A stretch of 64,000 nt of DNA from Planctomycetaceae bacterium (GCA_006969385.1 CP030884.1:930001-994000), one strand, 5' to 3'; positions 34,663 to 44,969 are shown, counted from the first letter of the stretch. Made by a program: numbers and translations. Notes: generated by a model from the sequence alone, not told the origin.

Positions 34663-35697
34663 TCAAAACCGCATGCTGTTGCGGGCGTTGTGCATAATGA
34701 ACTTCTCAGGATAACCCAACCGCGGTCGGCTCAACCGCGTGATGTCGTTTAAGTCCTTCTCGGCAAACTGAATATCGCACGCCGCCAGATTGTCATGCAG
34801 TTGATCAACCGATTTGGGGCCGATGATCACGCTGCTGATCATCGGTCGCTGCAATATCCAGGCAATCGCAAGCGTTGCGGGCGCGGTTTCCATTTTGCGA
34901 GCGATCTCAGTCAGCTTCTCGGCAATGTCGAAGTTGCGTTCGTTCACAAACGCCTTGCGCCATTCGTTATCTTCATCGACCGCTTCAAACCGTGCGCCAT
35001 CTGGCCCTTTGCCCTCGCGTGAGTACTTGCCCGTCAAAATGCCGCCGCCCAACGGGCTCCAGGGTAATAAGCCAATATGATACCGCTCGCAAACGTCAAC
35101 AATCGACCGTTCGATATCGCGACAGGCCAGACTGTATTGCATCTGCGCCGTGATGAACGGTTCCCATCCGTGCCGCATGCAAAGCTGCCGCGCTTCGACG
35201 ATTTGCCACGCGTCAAAATTCGATAGACCAACGTAGCGCACCTTGCCAGTTCTAACGAAACTATCCAGCGTGCTCAGCGTTTCTTCGATCGGCGTATGGG
35301 CATCCCAGCAATGCACCTGGTACAAATCGATGTAATCGGTTTGCAGGCGACGCAGACTGTCTTCCAACGCCGCCGTCAGGTGTCGGCGTGTGGAACCAAA
35401 TGCATTCGCATGTTTAGGTGGCTCACCAAAGACCGGCACCACGGGGAAGTGACCCTTTGTTGCAACCACAACGCTGTCGCGCTTACCCTTGAGCGCCTCG
35501 CCGCAAATGCGTTCGCTTTCGCCAGCGCTGTAAACGTCGGCCGTGTCGATGAAGTTGCCGCCCGCATCGAGGTAGGCGTCGATCACCTTGCGACTGGCGG
35601 CGGCATCGATCCCCCAATCGGCCATGCCGAAGTTCATGGTACCCAGGCAAAGCTCGGATACGATCAATCCCGAGTTACCCAGTTTGCGCGTCTTCAT
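34663..35697 (-). CDS. Aldo/keto reductase
   Basis: The 344-residue NADPH-dependent oxidoreductase starts MKTRKLGNSGLIVSELCLGT. It has the family acid FIDTADVYSAGESE, active Tyr in this segment, Lys in VVATKG, and His in YQVHCWD. The C-terminal NADPH-binding part is IIGPKSVDQLHDNLAA. GAGGAGG lies 6 bp before the ATG at 35697. It resembles the YghZ/Tas-type group; the substrate is unknown. Confidence 0.9.
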   Translation of the reverse strand: MKTRKLGNSGLIVSELCLGTMNFGMADWGIDAAASRKVIDAYLDAGGNFIDTADVYSAGESERICGEALKGKRDSVVVATKGHFPVVPVFGEPPKHANAFGSTRRHLTAALEDSLRRLQTDYIDLYQVHCWDAHTPIEETLSTLDSFVRTGKVRYVGLSNFDAWQIVEARQLCMRHGWEPFITAQMQYSLACRDIERSIVDVCERYHIGLLPWSPLGGGILTGKYSREGKGPDGARFEAVDEDNEWRKAFVNERNFDIAEKLTEIARKMETAPATLAIAWILQRPMISSVIIGPKSVDQLHDNLAACDIQFAEKDLNDITRLSRPRLGYPEKFIMHNARNSMRF

Positions 35698-35813
35698 AGC
35701 CGCCTCCTCAAAAAAATTAAGCGTCATTCGATGGATCATTGTAAACGCGGCAATTCGAATCGCGAGCGTGTCGGCAGGGTCATGTCATTCCAATGAAAGG
35801 TCGAAGCGGCCCG

Positions 35814-35909
35814 CAACGCTTCCAGCGTTGAAGGTGTTCTTCGGAATCGTAACCTTGAGTAGCCGCCACGCGTCACCTCAGGGCAACTTGGACAACGCCG
35901 CTGGCGTTG
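35814..35909. repeat. Palindromic repeat element, second location
   Basis: Two perfect 17-bp palindromes of the CAACGC-NNN-GCGTTG type sit at 35814-35830 and 35893-35909, 79 bp apart; the copies at 4702 and 4782 are 80 bp apart. Between them lies a CCTTGAG/CTCAGGG hairpin (35853-35883) with AGCCGCCACGCGTCA at 35861-35875. Confidence 0.8.
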
Positions 35910-36039
35910 GATTCAGCGACGAACACGATCTCGTGGTGGACGTTGCGCTTATCAGGCGTGTTGAAACGGAAATCTCATGACTTTCCTTAGAATATGATTC
36001 TTTAGTAGTCACTCACGAATGGCGCAGGTTCTAAAGGAA

Positions 36040-36074
36040 CCCTCACCCCGGCCCTCTCCCTGCGAGGGAGAAGG
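36040..36074 (+). repeat. CCCTCACCCC-type short interspersed repeat
   Basis: The stretch CCCTCACCCCGGCCCTCTCC followed by CTGCGAGGGAGAAGG forms a hairpin. This type of intergenic repeat is known from many bacterial genomes. It lies between the palindromic element and the fliN-like gene; the gap 35698-36127 holds no gene. Confidence 0.6.
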
Positions 36075-36127
36075 AGTTGACGTCACCTATCTTTGACCGT
36101 GTATGGCTTACTACCGTGGCTAGCGAC

Positions 36128-36589
36128 CTACGACGACGCACCCAATGAATCGATGCGCTTCTGCAAATCGTGCACGTGATTGATGCGCAGGCCGAAGTGT
36201 TCGTTGACCTTCACCGCTACGCCGCCACCGATGACGCAGTTGTTGATCATCAGATCGAGTTCCTGATCGACGGTGCGGTCGAACTCGAGAATGGTGCCCG
36301 GCCCCATCTTCATGATTTCGTTGACCGCCATGGATCGGCTGGCCAAGCGAACGATCACCGGCACTTGCAGCCCGAGGATTCGCTTGAGTTTTTGCTTCTT
36401 CAGCGAAGCGCCGCCGGGGTTTGCCGTTGCCGCATGCGGATTGCTTTTCGGAGAGGATGCCGTCGGCTCGGGTGCCGGTTGCGCAGCGGCGGGCGGTTGC
36501 GGCGCAGACTCGCCGACATCGTTAGCAAGATCGGTAACCGCGTCTTCCGCTTGGCGCAAGACGGCATCGATATCATCCTGGGAAAACAT
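36128..36589 (-). CDS. FliN/SpoA-domain flagellar switch-like protein, isolated
   Basis: The 153-residue protein starts MFSQDDIDAVLRQAE, a short motif shared with FliM/FliN N-termini. A Pro/Ala linker of about 45 residues follows. The SpoA domain (about 68-150) has LGLQVPVIVRLASRSMAVNEIMKMGPGTILEFDR and VGGGVAVKVNEHFGLRI. It would form part of the C-ring or a related export apparatus. No other flagellar gene lies in the window; a non-flagellar role is possible. Confidence 0.8.
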   Translation of the reverse strand: MFSQDDIDAVLRQAEDAVTDLANDVGESAPQPPAAAQPAPEPTASSPKSNPHAATANPGGASLKKQKLKRILGLQVPVIVRLASRSMAVNEIMKMGPGTILEFDRTVDQELDLMINNCVIGGGVAVKVNEHFGLRINHVHDLQKRIDSLGASS

Positions 36590-36801
36590 CTACGCTTCGC
36601 AGCATCCAAAACGCGCGATCGATTCCGGCCCGTTACGAACCTGCACGTTTGCAAGCGCGCCGCTCGTTAACCGATATTCGATCGCCGTAAGATCAGAACG
36701 GCGCGCAACTCGCGCACCCTAGCCGATTTATCGGCCCCGCCGATTTGAGACTTGAAGCTTGTACACGTTTGAAAGCGCGTTCGGCAAGAACCGCCGAACG
36801 G

Positions 36802-38046
36802 TTAGTCGATCAACCCCAAAATGACGCAGGCATTGTGCCCGCCGAAGCCGAACGAGTTGCACATGGCCACGGGAACGCGCGCATCTTGCGCGGTGTTCGG
36901 CGTATAGTTCAGGTCGCACTGGGGATCTTGGTTGTCGAGGTTGATCGTCGGCGGAATCACGCCGTTGACCATCGCAAGCGCCGTAGCGGCGATCTCAACA
37001 CCACCGCTGGCACCCAACAGGTGACCGATCGAACTCTTGGTGCTGGTAATGCGAATGTTCTTGGCGTGATCGCCGTACACACTTTTAATCGCAACCGTTT
37101 CGGCGACGTCACCCAACGGCGTGCTGGTGCCGTGTGCATTGATATGCACCATCTGCTCGGGATTGATGCGGGCATCTTTCATGGCGCGTTTCATCGCCGC
37201 CGCCGCCCCCGCGCCGGTTTCCATCGGCTGGGTGATGTGATACGCATCGGCACTAGTGCCGAAGCCCAATACTTCGCAAATGATGTTGGCACCGCGCTTC
37301 TTGGCGTGTTCGTATTCTTCGAACACGACCATGCCGGCACCTTCGCCCATGACGAAACCATCGCGATCTTTATCGAAGGGTCGCGAGGCACGCGTGGGAT
37401 CGTCATTGCGTGTAGAGAGCGCCTTCATCGAGGCAAACGCGGCCAAACCGAGCGGCGTGAGCGCGGCTTCCGAACCGCCGGTAAGACAAGCATCCACATC
37501 ACCGCGACGAATCGCCGCCAGCGCATCACCCATCGCGTTGGTTGCCGACGCACAGGCCGTGCCGACCGCCGTGCTGGGGCCGCGGGCACCGTAGTGAATG
37601 CTGATGTTGCCGCTGCCGGCGTTGCTCATCAGCTTCGGAATGGTAAAGGCGGAAACCTTGCTCGGCCCTTTGCTTTCGAGCCGGCTGTGTTGCTCTTCGA
37701 GTTCGAAGATGCCGCCGATGCCGGTGCCGGTGATAACGCCAACCCGATCGGGATCGGGCAGCTTGCCCGGCTCGAAACCGGCCTGTCGAAACGCCTCATC
37801 GGCGGCGACCATCGCAAATTGCGCGAAGCGATCCAGCCGCTTGGCCGATCGTTTGTCGACCACGGGCTCGGGCGTGAACTCGGTGCATTCGCCGCCGATC
37901 GTGACATCAAACTCGCTTACATCGAAGCGTTGAATCGGCGCAATGCCGGACTCCCCCGCCAACAAGCGATTCCAGAACTGGTCCACGTTGTTGCCTAACG
38001 GACAAACAACGCCCATACCGGTAATGACGACACGACGGTCGGACAT
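36802..38046 (-). CDS. fabF: 3-oxoacyl-ACP synthase II FabF
   Basis: The 414-residue condensing enzyme elongates acyl chains in type II fatty-acid synthesis. The catalytic Cys165 lies in GTACASATNA; His appears in NAHGTSTPLGD and again in SSIGHLLGAS. The ending is the usual FGFGGHNACVIL. It is the last gene of the rpmF-plsX-fab cluster, 58 bp after acpP. Normal length. Confidence 0.97.
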   Translation of the reverse strand: MSDRRVVITGMGVVCPLGNNVDQFWNRLLAGESGIAPIQRFDVSEFDVTIGGECTEFTPEPVVDKRSAKRLDRFAQFAMVAADEAFRQAGFEPGKLPDPDRVGVITGTGIGGIFELEEQHSRLESKGPSKVSAFTIPKLMSNAGSGNISIHYGARGPSTAVGTACASATNAMGDALAAIRRGDVDACLTGGSEAALTPLGLAAFASMKALSTRNDDPTRASRPFDKDRDGFVMGEGAGMVVFEEYEHAKKRGANIICEVLGFGTSADAYHITQPMETGAGAAAAMKRAMKDARINPEQMVHINAHGTSTPLGDVAETVAIKSVYGDHAKNIRITSTKSSIGHLLGASGGVEIAATALAMVNGVIPPTINLDNQDPQCDLNYTPNTAQDARVPVAMCNSFGFGGHNACVILGLID

Positions 38047-38104
38047 AGATCGATACCCCGATCACACGACGGCCCACATTTGGCCGCCGGCGCGATTGCG
38101 GCCC

Positions 38105-38383
38105 TTACTCTTCGCTCTTGCTGCCCTGATGTTTGAGCACGTACTCGACCGCCGAACCCACCGTGCCGATCTTCTCGGCTTCTTCATCGGGGATGTTCAT
38201 CTCGAAGCGGTCTTCCAGCTCCATCACCAACTCGACGGTATCGAGCGAGTCGGCATTCAGGTCGTTGACGAACGAGGTCTCCATGCTGATATCGCCAGCA
38301 TCGACACCCATCTGATCGCTTACGATTTCGATGACCTCTTTTTTGACTTCTTCCTCTGTCTTTGCCACCGTTTTGTTCTCCAT
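38105..38383 (-). CDS. acpP: Acyl carrier protein
   Basis: The 92-residue acidic protein has the phosphopantetheine site at Ser46 in [11 protein letters not shown]. It carries growing acyl chains for the neighbouring Fab enzymes. An AAAGGGTG ribosome-binding site precedes the ATG. The N-terminus is a little longer than in E. coli AcpP. Confidence 0.97.
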   Translation of the reverse strand: MENKTVAKTEEEVKKEVIEIVSDQMGVDAGDISMETSFVNDLNADSLDTVELVMELEDRFEMNIPDEEAEKIGTVGSAVEYVLKHQGSKSEE

Positions 38384-38490
38384 GTGAGCACCCTTTCGCT
38401 ATTGAAGGGCTATAGCGGGACGACGAGATAACCGCGCCGCGCCGCCCTGCCGGACAAAGCCCGCCTGCCAGCGGCAAGCGGAATAACCAC

Positions 38491-39243
38491 TTACATATGC
38501 AGACCACCGTCCACGACGATCACCTGACCGTTGACGTAACTCGCCATCGGCGACGCGAGAAACGCCACCGCAGCAGCCACTTCCTGCGGCTCGCCAAACC
38601 GTTGCAACGGAATCAACGGTCGCACACCTTCCTTAACCTTTTCGGAGAGAATATTGGTCATGTCGGTCTTGATGAAACCGGGGGCGACGGCATTACAAGT
38701 TACGCCGCGCCGGGCCAACTCTTTGGCGACCGACTTGGTCAGACCGATGACGCCCGCCTTACTGGCGGCATAGTTCCCTTGACCGGCGTTACCCATGATG
38801 CCGGATACACTCGTGATATTGACGATGCGGCCTTTGCGCGCCCGCACCATGTGGCGGCTGACTTCGCGCGTGAGAAGGAAAACCGCCCGCAGGTTGGTAT
38901 CGATGACGCGATCGAATTGATCGTCGGTCATGTTCATGATGAGGCCGTCGTCGGTGATGCCGGCGTTGTTTACCAGGATATCGACGCGGCCATGCTCGGT
39001 GGTGATTTTCTCGATGGCATCGATGACGGATTGCGAATCGGCGACGTCCAACGCGAAGGGAATAATTCGACCCGACAACCGATGATCGCCGGCGGCGGAA
39101 GCCACTTCCTGCAACTTATCCACGCTGCGCGCACACGCATATACGGTCGCACCCTCGGCGGCCAATAGCAGGCACGTCTCCCGCCCGATGCCGCGCGAAC
39201 CGCCTGTGACAATCGCAACTTGCTCCTGCAATGAATCCGCCAT
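38491..39243 (-). CDS. fabG: 3-oxoacyl-ACP reductase FabG
   Basis: The 250-residue SDR enzyme uses NADPH to reduce beta-keto-acyl-ACP. It has TGGSRGIG (13-20), NNAG (92-95) and the catalytic triad Ser145, Tyr158, Lys162 (YAASK). The ATG at 39243 is preferred for its GGAGG; an in-frame extension to 39276 has no support. It lies between fabD and acpP. Confidence 0.95.
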   Translation of the reverse strand: MADSLQEQVAIVTGGSRGIGRETCLLLAAEGATVYACARSVDKLQEVASAAGDHRLSGRIIPFALDVADSQSVIDAIEKITTEHGRVDILVNNAGITDDGLIMNMTDDQFDRVIDTNLRAVFLLTREVSRHMVRARKGRIVNITSVSGIMGNAGQGNYAASKAGVIGLTKSVAKELARRGVTCNAVAPGFIKTDMTNILSEKVKEGVRPLIPLQRFGEPQEVAAAVAFLASPMASYVNGQVIVVDGGLHM

Positions 39244-39302
39244 GCGGCCTCCAACCGTGGCAACGCACTCGCACACGACGAGCCCGCCACCCGCATACCC
39301 AT

Positions 39303-40232
39303 TTACGAAAACGCGGCAACCGACGACACGTTGACGGCCTTTGCCGAACGGTCGATTTTGCGCATCAATCCCGTCAAAACGCGTCCCGGCCCAACTTCGA
39401 CGAATTGGTCGTAGCCATCCGCGATCAGTTTCTCAATCGACATCTGCCAACGAATCGGCTTGGCCACCTGCTCGCGCAGCAAGCGTCGAACGTCATCAGG
39501 CCCGCCATGATAGTCAGCCGACACATTCGAGACCACACCCAGACCACTGGGCTTTATCTCGGCCTTGGCCAGCGCTTTTTCCAAGCCTTCGACCGCCGGC
39601 TGCATCAGATCCGAATGGAAGGCACCGGCAACCACCAAGGGAATTGCCCGCGCCCCATGCTTCTCGGCCGCAGCGACGGCCCGCTCGCAGGCGGCGGCAT
39701 CGCCGGAAATCACGATCTGCCCCTGACAGTTAAAATTCGCCGGGCTCAACACGCCGCCCTCAGCGGCTTCGGCACAAATGGCGTTCACCACGGCCTCATC
39801 GACGCCCATGATCGAGACCATGCCGCCCTTTGACGCTTCGGCGGCGGCCTGCATCAGGCGGCCACGCTGGGCCACCAACTGCAGGGCGTCATCAAATTCG
39901 ATCCAACCGGCCACATGCAGCGCCGAGTATTCACCCAGGCTCAGACCGGCCATCGCGCCGGGAGACCACGCTTCGGTCATACCCTTTTCGATACAGGCTT
40001 GCCAGAGAGCCACGGACGTCACAAAAATCGCAGGCTGCGACACATCGGTCGCGTTCAAGCGTTCGGCCGGCCCTTCGAAACAGAGCGTCTGCAAGTCCCA
40101 ACCTAGGACATCATTAGCACGGCTGAACGTCTTGCGCGCGAACTCAGAGATCTCGGCAACATCCTTACCCATGCCGACGACCTGTGCGCCCTGTCCCGGA
40201 AATATAATGGCTGTCTTCGCCAACGGTCTCAC
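39303..40232 (-). CDS. fabD: Malonyl-CoA:ACP transacylase FabD
   Basis: The 309-residue enzyme charges ACP with malonate. It has [14 protein letters not shown] at the N-terminus, catalytic Ser98 in [10 protein letters not shown], and His in GAFHSDLM. The GTG at 40232 is given, but a TTG at 40223 fits the GGAG better and is a plausible true start. Part of the fab cluster. Confidence 0.95.
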   Translation of the reverse strand: MRPLAKTAIIFPGQGAQVVGMGKDVAEISEFARKTFSRANDVLGWDLQTLCFEGPAERLNATDVSQPAIFVTSVALWQACIEKGMTEAWSPGAMAGLSLGEYSALHVAGWIEFDDALQLVAQRGRLMQAAAEASKGGMVSIMGVDEAVVNAICAEAAEGGVLSPANFNCQGQIVISGDAAACERAVAAAEKHGARAIPLVVAGAFHSDLMQPAVEGLEKALAKAEIKPSGLGVVSNVSADYHGGPDDVRRLLREQVAKPIRWQMSIEKLIADGYDQFVEVGPGRVLTGLMRKIDRSAKAVNVSSVAAFS

Positions 40233-40302
40233 TTCTCCATCAGTAGGTGCAAACGCACCCGCAGGCCGCCAATTTGCGAACGCCCAGTTACCTTTCGAAT
40301 CG

Positions 40303-41298
40303 TTAAATACGAATCAGCGCCGACGCCCACGTGAAGCCCGCGCCGAATGCGATCAACAAACACAAGTCGCCCGGCTCCAAGCGACCGGCCCGCATGCATT
40401 CATCCAAACAAATCGGAATCGACGCGCCCGACGTATTTCCATATCTGTCGATATTGGTGTACATGCGGTCGGGGGCCAGGCCCATGCGCTCGCGGGCCGA
40501 TTCGACGATTCGCAAGTTCGATTGATGCGGAATCACCAGCTTGATATCGTCCGCCGTCACGCCCGCTTCGGACAACGTTTGGTCGACCAAATCGTGATTG
40601 CGCTTCACGGCACGCTTGTACACTTCGCGGCCGTTCATCTTGACATAGTGCAAACGCTCATCGAGCGTCATCTGCGACGTACGCACGCGCGAACCACCGG
40701 CCGGAACGAACAAGACCGAATCACCGCTGCCTTCGGCGCTCATCGTCGAATGCAACAGGGCCGGGCCGTCGGCATCGGGCGTGGCCGAAATGACCGCCGC
40801 GCCGGCACCATCGCCAAACAAGATCGCCGTGCCGCGATCTTCGGGGTCGGTAATCGCCGTCATCACTTCGGCACCGATGGCCAACACATGCTTGTAAGCA
40901 CCCGTTTGCACCATCGCCGTTGCGTTAATCAGCGCGTAAACAAAACCGCTGCAAGCGGCAACCAGATCGAACGCCGGCACCGGCTTATTACACAATTCCT
41001 GCTGCACGAAACACGCCGTGGACGGCAGAATCGCTTCGGGGGTAATCGTTGCGACGATGATCAGATCGATGTCGTCGGGCGTAAGGCCCGCCATTTCGAT
41101 GGCCTTGCGCGACGCATCGACGGCCAGGCTCGCCGTCGTTTCGCCTTCGGAAACGAAGCGTCGCTCCACGATGCCGGTGCGCTCGCGAATCCACTTATCA
41201 TTGGTTTCGAGGTACTTTTCAAATTCGGAGTTCGGCACCACGCGCTCGGGCAACGCCCGACCGGTCCCCGAGATTTTCATGCCCAACGGCTTATGCAT
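40303..41298 (-). CDS. fabH: 3-oxoacyl-ACP synthase III FabH
   Basis: The 331-residue initiating condensing enzyme has Cys116 in VAACSGFVYAL, then PHQSN with the catalytic His, and GNTSGAS with the Asn. It starts fatty-acid synthesis from acetyl-CoA and malonyl-ACP. The start overlaps plsX by 8 bp; Met7 (41280) is an alternative. Confidence 0.96.
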   Translation of the reverse strand: MHKPLGMKISGTGRALPERVVPNSEFEKYLETNDKWIRERTGIVERRFVSEGETTASLAVDASRKAIEMAGLTPDDIDLIIVATITPEAILPSTACFVQQELCNKPVPAFDLVAACSGFVYALINATAMVQTGAYKHVLAIGAEVMTAITDPEDRGTAILFGDGAGAAVISATPDADGPALLHSTMSAEGSGDSVLFVPAGGSRVRTSQMTLDERLHYVKMNGREVYKRAVKRNHDLVDQTLSEAGVTADDIKLVIPHQSNLRIVESARERMGLAPDRMYTNIDRYGNTSGASIPICLDECMRAGRLEPGDLCLLIAFGAGFTWASALIRI

Positions 41299-42292
41299 CG
41301 GCGGTGACCTCCGACAGGCGTTCGGCGATAACCTCGTTCATACGCTTGGCGACCAATTCGCGGGCGGCGCGAATTGCGTTACGAATCGCACGGCTGTCGC
41401 TACTGCCGTGGCAGATGATGCAGTAACCGTTGACGCCCAGCAGCGGCGCGCCGCCGGCTTCGCTGTAATCGTGCTTTTCCCAAATCTTGGCAAAAATCGG
41501 GTCGAGCCGCTTGGCCAAGTCCTGACACTCGGCGCGCACTTCGCGAGCGAGCGTCTTGAAAATGCCTTCCGCAACGCCCTCCGCCAGTTTGAGCACGACG
41601 TTCCCGACGAAGCCATCGGCAATGCCGATCTCGCAGGCGCCGGAGAACAACTCGCGCCCTTCGACGTTGCCGACAAAGTTCAGGCTCGCATCTTCGCGGA
41701 ACAATTCGTTTGCTTTTTTGATGAGGGGATTGCCTTTGACATCCTCGCCGCCGATCGAAATCAGGCCGACGCGCGGCTTGGGAATCCCAAGGATGTGCTC
41801 GGCATAAGCCGTGGCCATCTGGCCGTATTGCAGTAGGTGCACGGGCTTGGGCGTCACGTTGGCACCGGCGTCGCAAATCGTGACCGGGCCGGCGAAACTG
41901 GGCACCACCACGGCAATTCCCGGACGAATCACGGGACCGAGCGGCTTGATCTTCATCTGGCAGGCGGCGGCAAACGCACCGGTATTACCCGCACTGATGA
42001 TGGCGTCGAGTTGGCCCTCACCCGCCATTTTGGCGATGACGGCGATCGATGAATGGCGCTTTTGACGAATCGCCACCACCGGCGAATCATCCATTTCGAT
42101 GACTTCCGGCGTATCGACGATTTCGATGCGAGGATCGGCAGCGGCAGCGCCCAAATGCGCACGGATTGCCTCATCCCGACCGACCAGCACAAGGCGATCG
42201 TCGGGGCTCAGCAATTCCAAGCCGGACACCGCCCCGCGCACGATTTGCTCGGGCGCGTGGTCGCCGCCCATGGCGTCCACACCAATCCGCAT
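41291..42292 (-). CDS. plsX: Phosphate acyltransferase PlsX
   Basis: The 333-residue enzyme makes acyl-phosphate from acyl-ACP for phospholipid synthesis. The opening MRIGVDAMGGDHAPEQIV is the PlsX signature, with ISAGNTGA following. It sits 6 bp after rpmF and overlaps fabH, which ties membrane lipid synthesis to the cluster. Confidence 0.97.
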   Translation of the reverse strand: MRIGVDAMGGDHAPEQIVRGAVSGLELLSPDDRLVLVGRDEAIRAHLGAAAADPRIEIVDTPEVIEMDDSPVVAIRQKRHSSIAVIAKMAGEGQLDAIISAGNTGAFAAACQMKIKPLGPVIRPGIAVVVPSFAGPVTICDAGANVTPKPVHLLQYGQMATAYAEHILGIPKPRVGLISIGGEDVKGNPLIKKANELFREDASLNFVGNVEGRELFSGACEIGIADGFVGNVVLKLAEGVAEGIFKTLAREVRAECQDLAKRLDPIFAKIWEKHDYSEAGGAPLLGVNGYCIICHGSSDSRAIRNAIRAARELVAKRMNEVIAERLSEVTADA

Positions 42293-42298
42293 GATGAA

Positions 42299-42487
42299 CT
42301 ATGCCTCGTCCGATGCGGTTGCAATGGTGATGCGACCATTCACATGACCGCATTCGGAACAAGCGCGATGCGGCAGGCGCGCGGCACTGCACTGCGGGCA
42401 CTCGATCGTATTGACCGGACGTAAGGCATGATGCGACCGACGTTGTCGCTTGCGTGATTTCGAAGTTTTCCGCTTGGGTACCATCAA
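42299..42487 (-). CDS. rpmF: 50S ribosomal protein L32
   Basis: The 62-residue protein starts MVPKRKTSKSRKRQRRSHHA, with zinc-ribbon cysteines CPQC and CSEC. AAGGGG lies 7 bp before the ATG. rpmF-plsX-fab order is widely conserved. This is the zinc-binding (C+) form. Confidence 0.95.
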   Translation of the reverse strand: MMVPKRKTSKSRKRQRRSHHALRPVNTIECPQCSAARLPHRACSECGHVNGRITIATASDEA

Positions 42488-42635
42488 AAGCCCCTTCTAG
42501 TGAGCAATTGTCCGCCTATCCCATGCAACGGGGGTCGTCGCATTCGATTGCGCTTTGCACAGCCCCGCCCTTAACCTTGTACCGGCGCGCAGCAACCTGC
42601 ACCCCAGTGACTGGGCAGAACAAGCCAAGCCCCGC

Positions 42636-42664
42636 AAACTAGCTTAGAACTGCGAAATTGTCAA
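42636..42664 (-). promoter_or_regulatory. Predicted promoter of the rpmF-plsX-fab operon
   Basis: On the minus strand a perfect -35 TTGACA (42659-42664) is followed after 17 bp by TAGTTT (42636-42641). It lies about 150 bp before rpmF. The rest of the 42488-42815 gap is without a gene. Confidence 0.5.
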
Positions 42665-42815
42665 CAAGACTGAAATTGCAGTAAGCCAATGCTTTACAAC
42701 GAGTTAGCGTCCTGCAACCGGCGGCTTCGCAAACAAACACTCACACCGTCTTCATACGGCACGCAACGCATCAATGTTCGCGATTGCCCGGCCCACCACT
42801 CGGCCATCACGCCGC

Positions 42816-44969
42816 TCATTTCTCGTCCGCCGCGTCCTCGTTTTTCGCGTCATCCTTCTTCTTCTCAGGAAGGTTGTATTCGACGTCCATCGGCGGCGGA
42901 TCGTCGCTGCGATGGTCGCCTTCTTGCAGGTAATGATCGAACCATCGCAACATGCGCAAGCAGTAATCCAGCCGCGCCGCCGCCTTGCGATTGCCGTGGC
43001 CTTCACCCGGATACAACACCAACCGCACCGGCACCTTGCCGTACGTCTTTAAATATCGATACAGCGTCATCGACTGCGACGGATGCACGCGCGTGTCTTC
43101 CTTGCCGTGCATGATGAGGATCGGCGTACGGGCGCGCTCCACGTACGTCACCGGGCTCGCATCGCGGTACATGTCCCACTTTTCCCACGGCCAACAACGC
43201 GCGTGCACCAAGTGCATCTCGTTCGGGATATCCGTCGTGCCAAACTTACTGATCTGCTCGCTAATCCCCACAAACATCACCGACGCGGCATATACGTCGG
43301 TCAATTTGGTTGCACCCCATGCCGACGCGTAACCACCGTACGAACCGCCCGTGATGCCGACGCGCTTTTCATCGACCAAGCCGATCGATACCAAATGCCG
43401 CACACCGTCGACGACATCGTCAAATTCTTCCTGGCCGTAGCGGCCCTGGCTCAGCATGCTGAACGCAACGCCGCGCCCGGTACTACCGCGATAGTTCGGG
43501 TAAAACACGGCGTAACCCTTGGCCGCCGCCATCTGGCCGGGCCGCGAGTACGCCGTCAACCAACCGTTGCTCTCGTGCGCTTCCGGCCCGCCATGTACGC
43601 CCACGATCAGCGGGTAACGCTTTCCCGGGTCTTCGTTGACCGGACGAATCAGGATGCCTTCGATCTCCAATCCATCGCGCGCCGTATAGCGCACGATGTC
43701 TTGCTTGCCCATATCGCGTTCGGCCAACCAGGGGTTGGTATTCGTCAGTCGCCGCGGGGCCGCATCACCGTGCTTCATCACGAACAGCTCGCGATAATGC
43801 GTGGGCGCGTCGGCGACGAATGCGGCGTGTTGACCGTCTTTGGAGAGGTCCATGCTGCCGAGGATCGGCTTGTCGGCGGCGAATAAACGCTTCATGTTGC
43901 TGCCGTCGATTTTGATTTCGGCGAGCGTCGATTCACATCCTTCGTGACCGATGAACATCAACGTGTCATTGCCTTGCCAGCCGATGCTCTGCACGTGGCC
44001 TTCGTAATCCACCAATAACGCCGTCGGCTTGGCCTGATCGACCGACGCGACCAGGATGCGGCCTTCCGCCGGATCGTGAATATCCACCACGCCCAGCATC
44101 GCCAAGTGCTTACCGTCCGGGCTCCAATAGCCGCCGCCCAGCTTGCCTTGCGTCTCAAACTTTTGCTTGACCGCGCCATCTTCGGGATTCACCAGAATCA
44201 TTTCCGACGCCATATACTGGTCATCGATCAACGGCTGCGGGCTGCGGCGCACGGCCAGGCAATCGCCCGCCGGGCTCCACGCGACGGCCAACACATGGCC
44301 TTCGACTTCGAGTTTACGGTGCTTGTTCATGCCCTCGGCGATCTTGCCGACCCAAAGTTGGTTGTGGCGCAGGCCTTCTTCAAAGATTTCAGCCTTGAAG
44401 CCCTTCTTCTCGAGCTTTTCCTTGGCCTTGTCTTCTTCCGGTCGGGCGATAAACGCCACATGGCTGCCGTCGGGGCTGAGGCTGTAGCCGCCGATATCCG
44501 TTTCGTGCGCCAGCATGCGCTGTGCTTCGCCACCATCGATCGGTAAGCGATATAGGCAGCGATGCTTGTCGTCGCCGCGCTTGGCTGTGAACGTCAGCGC
44601 GCTACCGTCGTGCGTCCAACCGATCCCACCGAAACTCGTTTCGCGCGAGAGATACACCTTCGAGGATTCGCCCGCGATGTCGTACACGCGCAGTTCGGTT
44701 AGCGCCGTGCCGTCTTTAAACTTCGCCGCGTACTCGGCCGGTTCTTCGTACGGGTTGCGCGGATACGCGACCGTGTAGGCAATCTTGGTTCCGTCGGGCG
44801 ACATCTGTGCGGAACCGATGTAATTGAGCCCGGCGATATCTTGGGGCGTGATGCCGTCGGCTTGCGCCATCAACGGCGCGCACAACGCCAACGACCACGC
44901 ACACAGCGATCTTCGCAAGATTCTCATTCGGGCTCGAATAAACAGATTAGACCGGCTTCTATTGTCCAT
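42816..44969 (-). CDS. S9-family exported peptidase (prolyl oligopeptidase type)
   Basis: The 717-residue serine peptidase has an N-terminal basic/hydrophobic export signal ending near QADG (residue 39) and a WD40-like beta-propeller over about 45-430. The alpha/beta-hydrolase domain carries nucleophile Ser543 in GGSYGGYAS and the acid/His region HGKEDTRVHPSQ ... PGEGHGN. The family cleaves short peptides and removes N-terminal dipeptides or acyl-amino acids. The M1 start has AAAGGGG upstream; Met15 at 44927 gives a more typical signal peptide. Confidence 0.92.
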   Translation of the reverse strand: MDNRSRSNLFIRARMRILRRSLCAWSLALCAPLMAQADGITPQDIAGLNYIGSAQMSPDGTKIAYTVAYPRNPYEEPAEYAAKFKDGTALTELRVYDIAGESSKVYLSRETSFGGIGWTHDGSALTFTAKRGDDKHRCLYRLPIDGGEAQRMLAHETDIGGYSLSPDGSHVAFIARPEEDKAKEKLEKKGFKAEIFEEGLRHNQLWVGKIAEGMNKHRKLEVEGHVLAVAWSPAGDCLAVRRSPQPLIDDQYMASEMILVNPEDGAVKQKFETQGKLGGGYWSPDGKHLAMLGVVDIHDPAEGRILVASVDQAKPTALLVDYEGHVQSIGWQGNDTLMFIGHEGCESTLAEIKIDGSNMKRLFAADKPILGSMDLSKDGQHAAFVADAPTHYRELFVMKHGDAAPRRLTNTNPWLAERDMGKQDIVRYTARDGLEIEGILIRPVNEDPGKRYPLIVGVHGGPEAHESNGWLTAYSRPGQMAAAKGYAVFYPNYRGSTGRGVAFSMLSQGRYGQEEFDDVVDGVRHLVSIGLVDEKRVGITGGSYGGYASAWGATKLTDVYAASVMFVGISEQISKFGTTDIPNEMHLVHARCWPWEKWDMYRDASPVTYVERARTPILIMHGKEDTRVHPSQSMTLYRYLKTYGKVPVRLVLYPGEGHGNRKAAARLDYCLRMLRWFDHYLQEGDHRSDDPPPMDVEYNLPEKKKDDAKNEDAADEK

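Noticed and set aside
36745..37998. 417-codon plus-strand frame opposite fabF
   Set aside because: fabF is unmistakable on the minus strand; the opposite frame is a codon-bias shadow.
39778..41307. 509-codon plus-strand frame opposite fabD/fabH
   Set aside because: It spans two well-recognised minus-strand genes and shows no protein family.
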